DNA from: Salipaludibacillus sp. CUR1
Lineage (GTDB): Bacteria; Bacillota; Bacilli; Bacillales; Salisediminibacteriaceae
Direction: 5' to 3'
Assembly: GCF_021028955.1 (NCBI RefSeq)
Contig: NZ_JAIWPE010000020.1
Coordinates: 62,001-126,000, forward strand
Length of the DNA: 64,000 bases
The notes under the pieces are model-generated. The model saw only the letters and a program-made list of their open reading frames with translations. It was not told the DNA's origin and searched no databases. Shown here one piece after another: positions 17,459-27,044 of the stretch (the first letter of the stretch is position 1; each line of letters begins with the position of its first letter). Position numbers and translations under genes: made by a program.

Positions 17459-20176
17459 TCAACCCTCATGACGCTCCGAGTCTTGATCAATGACTTGTTT
17501 AATAATATGGCCGGCTAACGGCTGACTTGTTAAATTTTCGAGCAGCTTCCATGTTGTGACGTAAACCGTACCTGTGCCTACTCTCTGCTTAATAAATGAG
17601 CCGCCCACCTGGCCGATCCACCCTTCAAAATACACGCCAAGAATATCACTTGTCTCGGCATAATGCGGATTGCCGAAGAGGTAAACGGTTCTGCCGCCTT
17701 CTTTGCTGTAATCAGTAAATGGAATAATGCTGTCAGGGTAAAGACCTTCCATTTCCCATCCCAGCTCTTTTCTTATAGGCAATTCACCAAAAAACGTCTT
17801 ATTTACAGCCTGCATAGAGGAAGAGCGCTGCCAGCTTTCCCCCGGAGGGAGCTGTTTGAACGAATAATAGCCTTTATTCGATATCTCATCGCCTTGTTCA
17901 GCAAAAAATACAACTGTCTTTCCTTCTCTCGTCGCTTGGGCTGCTTCCGGAGTCCATTCTGCCGCCAGTATAACCTCAGCCTCGCCAACAGAATCAACAG
18001 CAGTTCCTCCCATTTGTTCAAAAGCATCTACCGTTTCCGATGACAAAGCTGCCGGATAAAAACGGCACCTCATATTTTTAACCTTTGGAGCAAACATCAA
18101 CTCTTCTGTTACTTCACAGCTGTTCACCCCGTTTTCAACAAAATGAAGATGAAGGTTTTTTAATTCAGGTCCTGCCACTTCCGGAACAGAAAAACGAATG
18201 GCTTCCTCCAGTTTAGTGACTGGATCCGCGTTAAGGTGAGCAGGGAAAGATCCCTTCAAATCTGTCCCCGGAATCTCCCAATGCACGTCTCCTTTCAGAG
18301 AATAATGACTGTGGTTTGAAAAATAGAGGTCGATGACGACCGTATCTCCGCACCAGGCATTTCTATTAGAAATTTCCGGCACCATAATCATTTCCCCATT
18401 AAAAGTACGCATCTCTTCCGGCTTAAACTTCGGTTGGCGCAAGTAGTCCAGCCAGCCGTTTGTTTCCCACTCCACATCGGTAAATTCGGTGACGACGTAC
18501 CCGCTCAGGTCTTTACGTTTTCTCATTTCCTGGATCAAAGATTTAATCCCGCGGAACATCCGCTTTCGGGATACGTCAGTTAGTTCGTTGAAATCCTTGA
18601 ACATGTGATCAAACTGAAACCTTTGAAAATTCATTTCTGCTGTTTTCGGAGATTTATAGTCTTCATTATGCGTCTCATCACCCTGGTTTTGAAACCACCA
18701 TGGCTCTCCTCCATAATGTTTAAATAATTTTTCTACATCCGGAAGGCCCCACATGCCAAATTCTGAAACGATGACCGGTTCCTGCCTCGATTCAAACCCA
18801 TCGACGAAATTTAATGTTTTGTCTCCGACTATAAATGTATCGAGGTCTTTCTCCCATTCTTCTTTTTGTTCAGGCATAGTAAAGTAGCGGTGATAGTCAT
18901 TTATATCTGTCTTCACGTGGATCCACCCTGAATTATCACAAATTAAACGGGAGGGATCCATTTGTTTAATCCGGTTAAACAGTTCCTCTACGTGAGTTTG
19001 TTTTTCTTCATCCTGGGACAGAGTCCATTCCAGCCCCCATTCTTCGTTATACAGAGACCAGATAATGATGGAAGGGTGATTGTAATCCCTTTGGATCATC
19101 GCTTCCAAATCCTGTTCAAACCGTTTCGTGCCCTGCTTCGTCCATTTAATATAATTTGGAGGCTCGGCCCAGATAAGCATTCCAAGGCGGTCTGCCCAGT
19201 AAAGGTAACGGGGCAGTTCAATTTTAATGTGTTTCCTGAGCATGTTAAGGCCCATTTTTTTGGCTTGTTCAATTTCGTTAATAATGTACTCATCCGACGG
19301 GGCCGAATATATCGTATCTGGGTAGTAAGCCTGGTCAAGCGCTCCCCGCAGATACAAAGGCTTGCCGTTTAAATAGAGCGTCCTTTCTCTGAATGAAATA
19401 TGGCGCATGCCAAAGACCGCTGAGTCTTCCTCACCATTCGTAATCCCGGCTTTAATCCGGTAGAGGGCGGGATGGTCCGGCGACCACTGTTCTGCCCCTG
19501 TCATGGAAAAAGCAAATGTATTCTTTTTTTCCGACAAAGCCGCTTCCACCGGCGGATTGAGGGGCTTATCGCTGTCATCCGGATATGGCATACAGCTGAT
19601 ATGTGCCAAAACAGGTTCCAGCGGTTTTTCGGACAAAGTGACTGTCACTTTCGCTTCTTGTTTATCGCAATCAGGTGTCACATGAATGCTTTCAATAAAC
19701 AGATCTTCATTTATTTCGAGCCAGACGTCCTGCCAGATTCCGCTCACTCTTGTATACCAGCTGCCTTGTTTCCCGATTGGAATCTCTGCATTATCCTGAG
19801 GGTCATATACTCTGACGACGACCCGCTGCTGGCCGGTTTCATTTAACTTATTCGTGATATCGATTGAAAAAGGGGTAAATCCTCCCTCATGGCTTCCTGC
19901 ATATTTTCCGTTGATCCATACCATCGCCTCATAATCGACAGCTGCAAAATGGAGGTGAATTTTTTTTCCTGCTCCGGGCTGATCGATACTCACTTCCTTT
20001 TCGTACCACGCCATACCTGTATAATGAAGCAGGACGCCGCCCTCAGTCTGCCAAATATGCGGGACAGTTACGTCCATTCCCTGCGGAAGGCCCTCCTGCC
20101 AGGACTCCCTTTCCCCGGTTTGAGCCGGGTCTTTATTGAATTTCCACACGCCGTTAAGGTCTATTTTTTTTCCCAT
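17459..20176 (-). CDS. Glycoside hydrolase family 2 enzyme (beta-galactosidase/glucuronidase-like)
   Basis: Cytoplasmic exo-glycosidase of 905 residues; no signal peptide. The ATG at 20176 follows GGAGGGG. N-terminal sugar-binding jelly roll (about 1-160), an immunoglobulin-like domain, then a TIM barrel (about 265-560) with acid/base Glu378 in WSLYNEEWG and nucleophile Glu472 in IVSEFGMWG. The extra C-terminal 300 residues look beta-rich and are not assigned. It is the last gene of an operon with a complete sugar ABC importer lacking an ATPase, so it should hydrolyse the imported oligosaccharide. Family 2 also includes mannosidases and galacturonidases, so the sugar is left open. Confidence 0.9.
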   Translation of the reverse strand: MGKKIDLNGVWKFNKDPAQTGERESWQEGLPQGMDVTVPHIWQTEGGVLLHYTGMAWYEKEVSIDQPGAGKKIHLHFAAVDYEAMVWINGKYAGSHEGGFTPFSIDITNKLNETGQQRVVVRVYDPQDNAEIPIGKQGSWYTRVSGIWQDVWLEINEDLFIESIHVTPDCDKQEAKVTVTLSEKPLEPVLAHISCMPYPDDSDKPLNPPVEAALSEKKNTFAFSMTGAEQWSPDHPALYRIKAGITNGEEDSAVFGMRHISFRERTLYLNGKPLYLRGALDQAYYPDTIYSAPSDEYIINEIEQAKKMGLNMLRKHIKIELPRYLYWADRLGMLIWAEPPNYIKWTKQGTKRFEQDLEAMIQRDYNHPSIIIWSLYNEEWGLEWTLSQDEEKQTHVEELFNRIKQMDPSRLICDNSGWIHVKTDINDYHRYFTMPEQKEEWEKDLDTFIVGDKTLNFVDGFESRQEPVIVSEFGMWGLPDVEKLFKHYGGEPWWFQNQGDETHNEDYKSPKTAEMNFQRFQFDHMFKDFNELTDVSRKRMFRGIKSLIQEMRKRKDLSGYVVTEFTDVEWETNGWLDYLRQPKFKPEEMRTFNGEMIMVPEISNRNAWCGDTVVIDLYFSNHSHYSLKGDVHWEIPGTDLKGSFPAHLNADPVTKLEEAIRFSVPEVAGPELKNLHLHFVENGVNSCEVTEELMFAPKVKNMRCRFYPAALSSETVDAFEQMGGTAVDSVGEAEVILAAEWTPEAAQATREGKTVVFFAEQGDEISNKGYYSFKQLPPGESWQRSSSMQAVNKTFFGELPIRKELGWEMEGLYPDSIIPFTDYSKEGGRTVYLFGNPHYAETSDILGVYFEGWIGQVGGSFIKQRVGTGTVYVTTWKLLENLTSQPLAGHIIKQVIDQDSERHEG

Positions 20177-20194
20177 AATGGTCCCCTCCGTCAT

Positions 20195-21019
20195 TTACTT
20201 GATCCCGGTCATGGCAATTCCTTTAATAATCTGTTTCTGGAAAATCAGAAAGAAGATTAAAGCAGGAATACTCGCCAGCACATTGGCAGCCATAGGCACA
20301 GTTAAATCAGTTGTGAAACTGCTTTGAAAGGTAGGGATGGCTACCGGCAGCGTCATCATACTCTGGTCATTGGCTACGAGAAGCGGCCAGAGAAAGTTGT
20401 TCCATGATTGCACGAATATAAAAATGGCCAATGCTGCCATTGATGTGCGGGACAGCGGTAAAAAGATACTCCACCAGATCCTCAGCAAGTTGGCCCCATC
20501 AATTTTAGCGGCTTCCATCAGATCATTCGGGATGCCGTCATAAAACTGTTTGAGTATTAGTACGCCAAGAGGCAGAGCGATTCCCGGAAGGATCAGAGCG
20601 GGATAGCTGTTTACCCAGCCTAACTGGACAATCATCTCATATAAAGGGACAATTGTAGCTTCCACCGGAACCATTAAGCCGGCCAAAATTAACAGAAATA
20701 TAAAGGTTTTTCCTTTGAAAGGGATCCGTGAAATGGCGAATGCCGCAAGTGAGCTTAATAAAAGCGTCCCTGCCGTTTGGATGACACCAACAATGACACT
20801 GTTGATCGTCCACCTCCAAATCATGGATGATTCCTGAACTCTCACATAACTTTCCATTGTGTAAGGCGGGGTAAGCAGTTCTCCAATGACAGTAACAATT
20901 GAGTTGATCGGCTTGAAAGACACCCAAAACATCCAAACAATCGGTATCAGCATAATGGCTACAAGCCCGTAAGCCGCAATATATGCCGGTAAACGGGTTG
21001 ATCTGACTTTGTTTTTCAT
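20195..21019 (-). CDS. Carbohydrate ABC transporter permease (MalG-like)
   Basis: Second membrane subunit (274 aa, six membrane segments) of a CUT1-type sugar importer. The cytoplasmic EAA loop that docks the ATPase reads EAAKIDGANLLRIWWSIFLPL at about residues 186-206. It lies 13 nt downstream of the MalF-like gene and 18 nt upstream of the GH2 start. No ATP-binding gene is in the cluster, so a shared MsmX-type ATPase encoded elsewhere is expected, as is common in Bacillaceae. Confidence 0.93.
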   Translation of the reverse strand: MKNKVRSTRLPAYIAAYGLVAIMLIPIVWMFWVSFKPINSIVTVIGELLTPPYTMESYVRVQESSMIWRWTINSVIVGVIQTAGTLLLSSLAAFAISRIPFKGKTFIFLLILAGLMVPVEATIVPLYEMIVQLGWVNSYPALILPGIALPLGVLILKQFYDGIPNDLMEAAKIDGANLLRIWWSIFLPLSRTSMAALAIFIFVQSWNNFLWPLLVANDQSMMTLPVAIPTFQSSFTTDLTVPMAANVLASIPALIFFLIFQKQIIKGIAMTGIK

Positions 21020-21032
21020 CCAGCTTCCCCCC

Positions 21033-21977
21033 TTAATCTTCTTTTTTGATTAATAATTTGTATTGGATAAAAGCAAAAATCATCATCACAAGGAAAAGAA
21101 CGTAGGACACCGCGGAGGCATATCCGGGGTTCCAGTTCCTGAAACCGAGTTCATAAATATACTGAACAAGCGGACGGGTCGAGGTGCCGGGGCCCCCGCC
21201 AGTCATAAGCCACGGCTGACCAAAAAGTTTAAAAGAGGCAACCGACTGCAGGATGACGACTAATGTGAGAACGCCGCGCAGCGAAGGAAGTGTAATGTGC
21301 CAAAATTTCTGCCAGGCATTCGCGCCGTCCATATCCGCTGCTTCATACCACTCTTCTGATATATCCTGGAGGCCTGCTAAAAACAGGACCATATTAAAAC
21401 CAACTGTCCACCAAAGTGTAGCTATTAAAATAGACAGCCAGGCCAGTGCGGTTTCACCGAGCCAGAAAATTTCGCCGTCAATCAGCCCAATGGATCTGAG
21501 TATTTCATTTAACAGCCCGGTATACGGCTGAAAAATAAACACGAAAATACTCGCCATAACTGAAATTGACAGCATGTATGGAACGAAAAAGGCCGCCCGT
21601 ATAAATGTCGTTCCTTTTAAACCAATGTTAACGAGCAAGGCCATCAAAAGGCCAAGTACTACAATAGAAGGGGTGGAAATAAGCACAAAGAGAACCGTAT
21701 TCCATAAAGCCTCCCAAAAATAAGCATCTGTTAACATTGTCATATAATTGCTTAACCCTACAAATTCCCTGTCTCCGCCAAATCCGCCCGTTGTCAGGCT
21801 TATAATAAACCCTTCAACGATCGGGTAGACCATAAAAATGAGATATAAAAGGACAAACGGCAGAAGAAACAACCATGCGGTTAAGTTTGTTTTCCAGATC
21901 TCACGTTTCTTTATTTTGCTGAGTTTCATTTCTTTCTTCTGAGTATCGTTCGCTTCCACATCTGTTAATTTTTGCAA
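21033..21977 (-). CDS. Carbohydrate ABC transporter permease (MalF-like)
   Basis: First membrane subunit (314 aa, six membrane segments) of the sugar importer. A TTG start at 21977 is preferred: GGGGGTG lies 8 nt upstream, and the longer frame has no ribosome site. The EAA loop reads EAADMDGANAWQKFWHITLPS in the C-terminal third. A basic cytoplasmic N-terminal stretch precedes the first membrane helix. It sits between the binding-protein gene and the second permease in one operon. Confidence 0.93.
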   Translation of the reverse strand: MQKLTDVEANDTQKKEMKLSKIKKREIWKTNLTAWLFLLPFVLLYLIFMVYPIVEGFIISLTTGGFGGDREFVGLSNYMTMLTDAYFWEALWNTVLFVLISTPSIVVLGLLMALLVNIGLKGTTFIRAAFFVPYMLSISVMASIFVFIFQPYTGLLNEILRSIGLIDGEIFWLGETALAWLSILIATLWWTVGFNMVLFLAGLQDISEEWYEAADMDGANAWQKFWHITLPSLRGVLTLVVILQSVASFKLFGQPWLMTGGGPGTSTRPLVQYIYELGFRNWNPGYASAVSYVLFLVMMIFAFIQYKLLIKKED

Positions 21978-22039
21978 TTTTCTGTCACCCCCTATTAATA
22001 AAGAGGAGGGGAGCAAATGAATTGCGTCCCCTCATTAAA

Positions 22040-23320
22040 TTAATTTTGCTCAATAGCGTTCTGAGCATTCCTCTCTGCTGTCTCAAGACCTTCTTCCGGC
22101 GTCATATCGCTGTTCAATACTTGAGAGAACTGCTGGATCATGACATCATTAACAGCTCCTAAAGCGGGGTGGTTAGGCATATACTCCACGTCTGCCAAAA
22201 CATCCGCATATCCGGGACGGTAGTCAAGCTCCAGATAGTCTTCTGATTCAAGTATGGCCGGCTTGGATGGCACATGGCCTGCCTGGGCCCAGTACGCGCC
22301 ATTATCAGCTAACCAGTCCGCAAATATAAGTGCGGCTTTTTTCTGTTCTTCACTATCCTGGGAAGGTAAAATCAGCGTATGAGAATCTCCCCATGCTTTG
22401 CTGTCGTCAAACAGCTGAGGAATAGGGCTTGCACCAAACTCCAGTCCTTCTTCCTGCTCGTAGTTACCCGTTGCCCAGACGCCCGCAAAGTTAAAAGCGG
22501 CTCTTCCGGAACGGAATAAATCATAACCGTTAGTAACATTTCTCGGCCATAAATCTTCCTCGACCATATTTTTCATTGCCGTTAAAGCTTCTATCCCTTC
22601 AGGGCTGTTCATGACGGCTTCATCACCTTCAATATACGAACCGCCAAGCTGGGCGTTCATCGTATACCATATCCAGAAAGGATAAACTTCATTTGTATTA
22701 GAAACAAACGGAAACACGTCATCAGCTACATTTTCTTCAATCGTTTTCAAGTCTTCAACAAACTGGTCTATTCCTCCGTCAAGTTCATATTCGCCGTCTT
22801 CGTTAAGTAGCCCGGCCTCTTCCAGGTACGCTTTGTTGTAGTACATAATAAGCGCATGAGCATCCAGAGGAACCGCATAATGCGCATCATCAAAGATGGT
22901 CGCCTCTAACTGGTTTTCACTATACTCTGACCAATCGACATCTGCTTCGCCAGCTAACTCATCCAATTCTTCCACATTACCGCCAGGGACTAATTCAATA
23001 AGACGTGACGCGTGGGCGATCGCTACATCCGGGCCAGTTTGTGAATTCATAGCCGTTCTGAGTTTTGTGTAATATTCTTCCCATTCAATATTTAGCATGC
23101 TAACCTCGATATCTTCGTGCTCGTCATTAAACTGCCCTACGAGACTTTCCATATACTCTCCGTCACCGCCGCTGAAAGGAACCCAGTAATTAAGGTCCAC
23201 TTGTGAAGCGCTTTCATTTTCTTCCGCACTTGAACCTTCTCCTTCACCTTCTGCGCCACATCCAACAAGACTGATTACAACCAATAATGAGACCGACAAT
23301 GCTAACACATAATTTCTCAC
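22040..23320 (-). CDS. Sugar ABC transporter substrate-binding lipoprotein
   Basis: Extracellular receptor of the importer (426 aa, SBP_bac_1 family). GTG start with AAGGGGGT upstream. The signal peptide ends in lipobox LVGC at about residues 18-21, then a Glu/Gly-rich tether. The fold's start is NYWVPFSGGDGEYMESLVGQF; later NFAGVWATGN and FADWLADNGA are typical hinge and C-lobe segments. First gene of the operon, directly behind a good sigma-A promoter with an overlapping dyad. Confidence 0.93.
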   Translation of the reverse strand: MRNYVLALSVSLLVVISLVGCGAEGEGEGSSAEENESASQVDLNYWVPFSGGDGEYMESLVGQFNDEHEDIEVSMLNIEWEEYYTKLRTAMNSQTGPDVAIAHASRLIELVPGGNVEELDELAGEADVDWSEYSENQLEATIFDDAHYAVPLDAHALIMYYNKAYLEEAGLLNEDGEYELDGGIDQFVEDLKTIEENVADDVFPFVSNTNEVYPFWIWYTMNAQLGGSYIEGDEAVMNSPEGIEALTAMKNMVEEDLWPRNVTNGYDLFRSGRAAFNFAGVWATGNYEQEEGLEFGASPIPQLFDDSKAWGDSHTLILPSQDSEEQKKAALIFADWLADNGAYWAQAGHVPSKPAILESEDYLELDYRPGYADVLADVEYMPNHPALGAVNDVMIQQFSQVLNSDMTPEEGLETAERNAQNAIEQN

Positions 23321-23362
23321 GTTTTAATACCCCCTTAGTAATGTGGTCTTGCTTATGGCATT

Positions 23363-23402
23363 ATTGTAACACCTTTTCTTGTTTTATTCAAACTTTTTTG
23401 AA
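23363..23402 (-). promoter_or_regulatory. Sigma-A promoter of the sugar operon with overlapping dyad operator
   Basis: Minus-strand TTGAAT and TACAAT are 17 bp apart (23363-23391). A perfect dyad TTCAAA-4-TTTGAA (23387-23402) covers the -35 box. The adjacent ArsR-type regulator is the natural candidate to bind it. Confidence 0.7.
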
Positions 23403-23411
23403 AATAAAAAT

Positions 23412-23440
23412 CAAAGAAAATGCTGCCATAAATGGCAGCA
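23412..23440 (-). terminator. Terminator of the regulator gene
   Basis: GCTGCCAT pairs with ATGGCAGC across two bases, followed on the minus strand by TTTTCTTTG, just after the stop at 23453. Confidence 0.75.
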
Positions 23441-23452
23441 GCTATTCAGACC

Positions 23453-24382
23453 TCACCCTTCAGAATGTTGACTGTGACGCATTCTGACAAGCAAATCCTG
23501 GTCGTAATTCCCAAATTTAGCTCCGAATAAGTTTAATCCTCCCCGGTTAACAGCATCTTTTTTTATACCAAGTTTTATGGAAATGAAAGGCATCTCATGT
23601 ATATTTAAATCTTTTATAGTCGTGTCACTTTTTAAATGCATGCCGTCGAGAAAACAACCTTGCTCTGTTATTTTAAAATTTTTCAGCATGCCGTACTGGG
23701 TGTAATTTATCAGCCACCAGTCCGGCGTCAGGAACCCTCTTTCGCCGCCAAAGTCACTTGGGGACGTCCATGTCCCTGCTTCAACGCCATTAACCCATAA
23801 CGTGATATCCGATGGCCAGTCCAATTTATGATAAGGCGCTTCTGAACATATTTCTGCTGTGAATTCGAACTCCGTCGCCCGGGTGCCCCGGGGCAGCCGG
23901 TTAGGAAAACGGTATTCAACATAGCCATCCCTGAAAAAAATTAATTGTGCTTTTTTCCTGTCAGGCTCATAAAACGAGCGCGGATCGTCCTGGATGCCAA
24001 TATAATCATCTTCTCCTACAATCCCGCAGCTTGGTTTTACTTGGCAGTCAACGAATTCTCCAATAGGCATTTCCATTATAATTTCATTTTTCTCTTCTTT
24101 ATTTTCCTTCTTGAAAAGCTCCACCATAATCCTGTCATAATTAATGGAATTTACCTTCTGTGTTCCCCGCCCAGGCACCATTTCAGTAGAGATTAAATTA
24201 ACATCTTCAAGCTTTTTGACGTTTGCCGCTGTCGTTGAAAAAGGCAAATTTAACTTTTCCGCGAGTTCATTTACGTTGTGAGGTTTTTCACTTAAAATTT
24301 TTAAAATTTCCATTCTATGTTTATTAGCTATCGCTTTACTAATATCGAGTGCGTTATCGAAGTTCAGGTGAAGTGTTTTCAT
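23453..24382 (-). CDS. ArsR-type HTH transcriptional regulator of the sugar operon
   Basis: 309 residues. The ATG at 24382 is chosen over one three codons earlier because AAGGATGGGG then sits at proper distance. Residues about 10-85 are a winged helix of ArsR/IclR type (ISKAIANKHRMEILKILSEKP; NELAEKLNLPFSTTAANVKKLE). The remaining 200 residues are beta-rich with many aromatics (PSDITLWVNGVEAGTWTSP; GERGFLTPDWW) and may bind sugar. No metal-binding Cys pair is evident. The gene precedes the ABC/GH2 operon in the same orientation but has its own terminator, so it is separately transcribed and likely controls the dyad at 23387-23402. Confidence 0.85.
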   Translation of the reverse strand: MKTLHLNFDNALDISKAIANKHRMEILKILSEKPHNVNELAEKLNLPFSTTAANVKKLEDVNLISTEMVPGRGTQKVNSINYDRIMVELFKKENKEEKNEIIMEMPIGEFVDCQVKPSCGIVGEDDYIGIQDDPRSFYEPDRKKAQLIFFRDGYVEYRFPNRLPRGTRATEFEFTAEICSEAPYHKLDWPSDITLWVNGVEAGTWTSPSDFGGERGFLTPDWWLINYTQYGMLKNFKITEQGCFLDGMHLKSDTTIKDLNIHEMPFISIKLGIKKDAVNRGGLNLFGAKFGNYDQDLLVRMRHSQHSEG

Positions 24383-24558
24383 AGTCCCCATCCTTTTATT
24401 ACTTGTTTTCTTATAATAAGTATATCTTGATTAAAAGGCTCTGTCACATGCTTTGAAGGGACCAGTTTATGGAACAGGGATTGTTCCGCGCAGTTATTAT
24501 AAAAGCGTCCCATCTTCAGTGAGTTTAGACATTGGATTTTTATTACCACCCAAAGCGT

Positions 24559-24592
24559 AAAAAAACCCGCCTTTTTTTAAAGACGGGTTTAA
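24559..24592 (-). terminator. Terminator of the macro-domain gene
   Basis: AAACCCGTC pairs with GGCGGGTTT around a TTTAAAAAAA loop (one G-T pair), followed by seven T on the minus strand. On the plus strand the tail is poor. Confidence 0.8.
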
Positions 24593-24671
24593 CACAGCTA
24601 ATCAAATTGATTCAGGGTGAAAATATAAATTTCACCTGCTGATTGCGGGACAATGTGATTAGAGGTAATGT

Positions 24672-25205
24672 TCAGCCAACCCTGTGATTCATATACTCCC
24701 GATACTTCTCTGCTTCCTGTTCACTGAATAATACGAACCTGACTGTGTTGACGTGTTTTAATCCGCTCAGCTTTTTCAGGACAGCGGAAACCGCCACGTC
24801 AAGCGCGTCATCAAACGGATAACCGAACACACCTGCAGATATGGCCGGAAAGGCGACACTCTCCAATTTTTCCTGGTCGGCCAGGTGAAGGGCTCTTTCA
24901 TAGCAGCTTGCGAGCAGCCGCTCTTCCGGCTTGTCTTTGCCGTAAACCGGTCCTAGACAATGAATGACCGCGTCGTTAGGCAAGTTAAATGCAGGAGTGA
25001 TCACCGCTTCACCCGGCTTAATCGGCGCAAAATTATGTCCAGCTTCCGCAAGTTCTGGCCCTGCAGCCGTGTGGAGCGCTCCGGCGACACCCCCGCCTGT
25101 CACAAGCTGGGCGTTAGCCGCATTGACCACCGCTGCCATATCTTCCTGAGCCGCAATGTTTCCTTGAGTGACTTCAATCGTTTTTCCGTTTACTGTCCAT
25201 TGCAT
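24672..25205 (-). CDS. Macro-domain protein (ADP-ribose-binding / O-acetyl-ADP-ribose hydrolase-like)
   Basis: Single macro domain of 177 residues, cytoplasmic. The family landmarks are all present: AAVVNAANAQLVTGGGVAGAL (ligand-binding loop 1 with catalytic Asn-Ala-Ala-Asn), an IHCLGPVYG strand, and AFPAISAGVFGYPFDDA (loop 2, phosphate binding). It resembles YmdB/MacroD-type enzymes that remove ADP-ribose adducts or hydrolyse O-acetyl-ADP-ribose. The ribosome site AAGGAGG lies 8 nt before the ATG. It stands alone with its own terminator, so no partner is suggested. Confidence 0.92.
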   Translation of the reverse strand: MQWTVNGKTIEVTQGNIAAQEDMAAVVNAANAQLVTGGGVAGALHTAAGPELAEAGHNFAPIKPGEAVITPAFNLPNDAVIHCLGPVYGKDKPEERLLASCYERALHLADQEKLESVAFPAISAGVFGYPFDDALDVAVSAVLKKLSGLKHVNTVRFVLFSEQEAEKYREYMNHRVG

Positions 25206-25357
25206 CTGGCAATCCTCCTTTTTTTCTCATGTGGTTTAATAAGGGCGTATTCTGTTATGTAGCTAAAGGAAATAAATGTCCCTTTTAGTAAAGCCAGCGA
25301 GCCATCTGTTAATTTATGGGTCGCTGTTTACCCGCTGAATTATAATTAGTCTAATTA

Positions 25358-25490
25358 GCTGATTGAATGGGTGAAATCGCTGATTGAATTGAATTTTCGC
25401 TGATAGGAGCCCGTGTTTCGCTGATTGAATTGAATTTTCGCTGATTGCACCCCATTTTTCGCTGATTGAGCACAAATATCCCCGATAGAG
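25358..25490. repeat. CGCTGATTG array, alternating 20/21-bp period
   Basis: GCTGATTG (or GCTGATAG) starts at 25358, 25379, 25399, 25420, 25440 and 25461, i.e. steps of 21, 20, 21, 20, 21. Only the 9-10 bp core is conserved; the remainder varies and is often T-rich. The same family recurs at 37921-38035. No gene is visible in 25206-25666. Confidence 0.75.
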
Positions 25491-25666
25491 ATAAACCATC
25501 CCGGATAAAAAGGCTGTTTGTCTTTCATAATCACTTATTTATCATCCTCACAGCATGCAAAAGTCTAAAGCAGGATAAAAAAAAGCCGTAAAACACTAAC
25601 TTTTTCTAAAAAACTTAGTAATTACTCTTTACGTACCAACATATTTCAGAGGCACCAAGCCTTACG

Positions 25667-26818
25667 CTAATCGTTTTCAATTTTTTGATTAACGTGAGCC
25701 GTTATTTTCTGATGAGATTTATCAATATGCTCTTTTTCATAGGCGTCCTCTAATAAAAGAACACGGTAGTTATCGTGATCCTCATGCTGAACAAATGTTG
25801 GCAGAATATCCGGTTTCGCAAGTTCAATAGATGTTGAATCACCTTCGCGGACTTTACGTACGGTGATCCTGCCGATCCCGCCTATATCGGTGTATTCAAA
25901 TACCTGACCCGACAGGAAATTCCCCAATGAATAAAAAACCACCGCCTGGCGCCCGTCTTCATCTTCAAGCCAGTCAATCGGCTGAAGGACATGGGGGTGA
26001 TGGCCAATAATAATGTCCGCGCCTGCGTCTGTGAATTCCTGCGCCATCCGCCGCTGATCGTCGTTAGGCATTCTCTCATACTCGTCACCCCAGTGAGCGT
26101 GGACCACCACCACATCCGACCGCTCCCGAAGCTGGTTGATCTCTTCATCAATATGAGGGTTATCCAGCAGGGACACAGCATATTCATGTCCTTCAGGGAC
26201 AGGGATGCCATTTAAACCATACGTATAAGCCAGCACGCCAATATCGATCCCCTGTACGTTTATAATCCGATCCTCTTCACGATCCTCAGGGCTTTCAAAA
26301 ATGCCGGTGTACGGCATACCTGTTTTATTCAAGTGATCGATAGCGCTGTATAAACCCTCTAACCCGGCATCAAGTGAATGGTTGTTGGCCAGGCTCAGTA
26401 AATCCACGCCTGCATTTTGCAAATCATCGACTATTTGTCTTGGACTGTTAAATAAAGGATAACTGGATAAACCTATCTCAGTGCCGCCTGGCATGGACTC
26501 CTGGTTAGCCATAACGAAATCCAGGTCATGTAAATGCTCTTTAATATGCGTAAGCATTGGCGAAAAATCATAACCATCGTCAGTCTCTGCGTCATCGTAC
26601 ACATTTTCATGCAGGAGAACGTCACCCAATGCACCGATCTTTACTTCCTTTACAAAAGGCCTTTTCATATCTCCCTGTTTTTCCATTAACTCGTAACTTC
26701 GCTCCCCAGCAGCAGCACTTATTCTCTCTTCTCCCTCAAACTCATTGCCCGCCAAAAAAATAATTCCGCCTGCCAGAACAATAGTGAAGCTGAATAAAAG
26801 AACTAGTTTGTAGCTCAT
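25667..26818 (-). CDS. CapA-family membrane-anchored metallophosphoesterase-like protein
   Basis: 383 residues; the ATG at 26818 gives an N-terminal membrane anchor (residues 4-24) with the body outside. The CapA/PGA_cap fold is readable: IGALGDVLLHENVY, ANQESMPGG, LSLANNHSLDAG, VVHAHWGDEYE, IIGHHPHVLQPID and FYSLGNFL, with His/Asp/Asn positions matching a calcineurin-like site. CapA proteins take part in poly-gamma-glutamate export, but the enzymatic role of stand-alone copies is unsettled. No capB/capC neighbours are seen, so involvement in PGA is only a possibility. Confidence 0.88.
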   Translation of the reverse strand: MSYKLVLLFSFTIVLAGGIIFLAGNEFEGEERISAAAGERSYELMEKQGDMKRPFVKEVKIGALGDVLLHENVYDDAETDDGYDFSPMLTHIKEHLHDLDFVMANQESMPGGTEIGLSSYPLFNSPRQIVDDLQNAGVDLLSLANNHSLDAGLEGLYSAIDHLNKTGMPYTGIFESPEDREEDRIINVQGIDIGVLAYTYGLNGIPVPEGHEYAVSLLDNPHIDEEINQLRERSDVVVVHAHWGDEYERMPNDDQRRMAQEFTDAGADIIIGHHPHVLQPIDWLEDEDGRQAVVFYSLGNFLSGQVFEYTDIGGIGRITVRKVREGDSTSIELAKPDILPTFVQHEDHDNYRVLLLEDAYEKEHIDKSHQKITAHVNQKIEND

Positions 26819-27000
26819 AATTACGCCCCCCGGACAGTTAATTGAGCCCATTATACCATGATAATGCTGTCGATCGGCAAACTAGTGTGAATTTTCTGTC
26901 ATATTTTAACTAACCTCGGCGATCTTTAATAAGGAAGCTGGTTTACGTGCAGAATTGCACTTTAGGCGGCGTATGCTTCTCAGCCTGACCTTTTTTCATA

Positions 27001-27030
27001 AATAAAGGCCGCCTTTATAAGGCAGCCGTT
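27001..27030 (-). terminator. Terminator of the PA-domain carboxypeptidase gene
   Basis: GGCTGCCTT pairs with AAGGCGGCC (one G-T) and is followed by TTTATTT on the minus strand. Confidence 0.8.
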
Positions 27031-27044
27031 TATGCGTCTTAGAT

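Noticed and set aside
25358-25490. Possible CRISPR array
   Set aside because: Units are about 20 bp with a 9-10 bp core and no distinct repeat/spacer structure; no cas genes nearby. The same holds for the other arrays.
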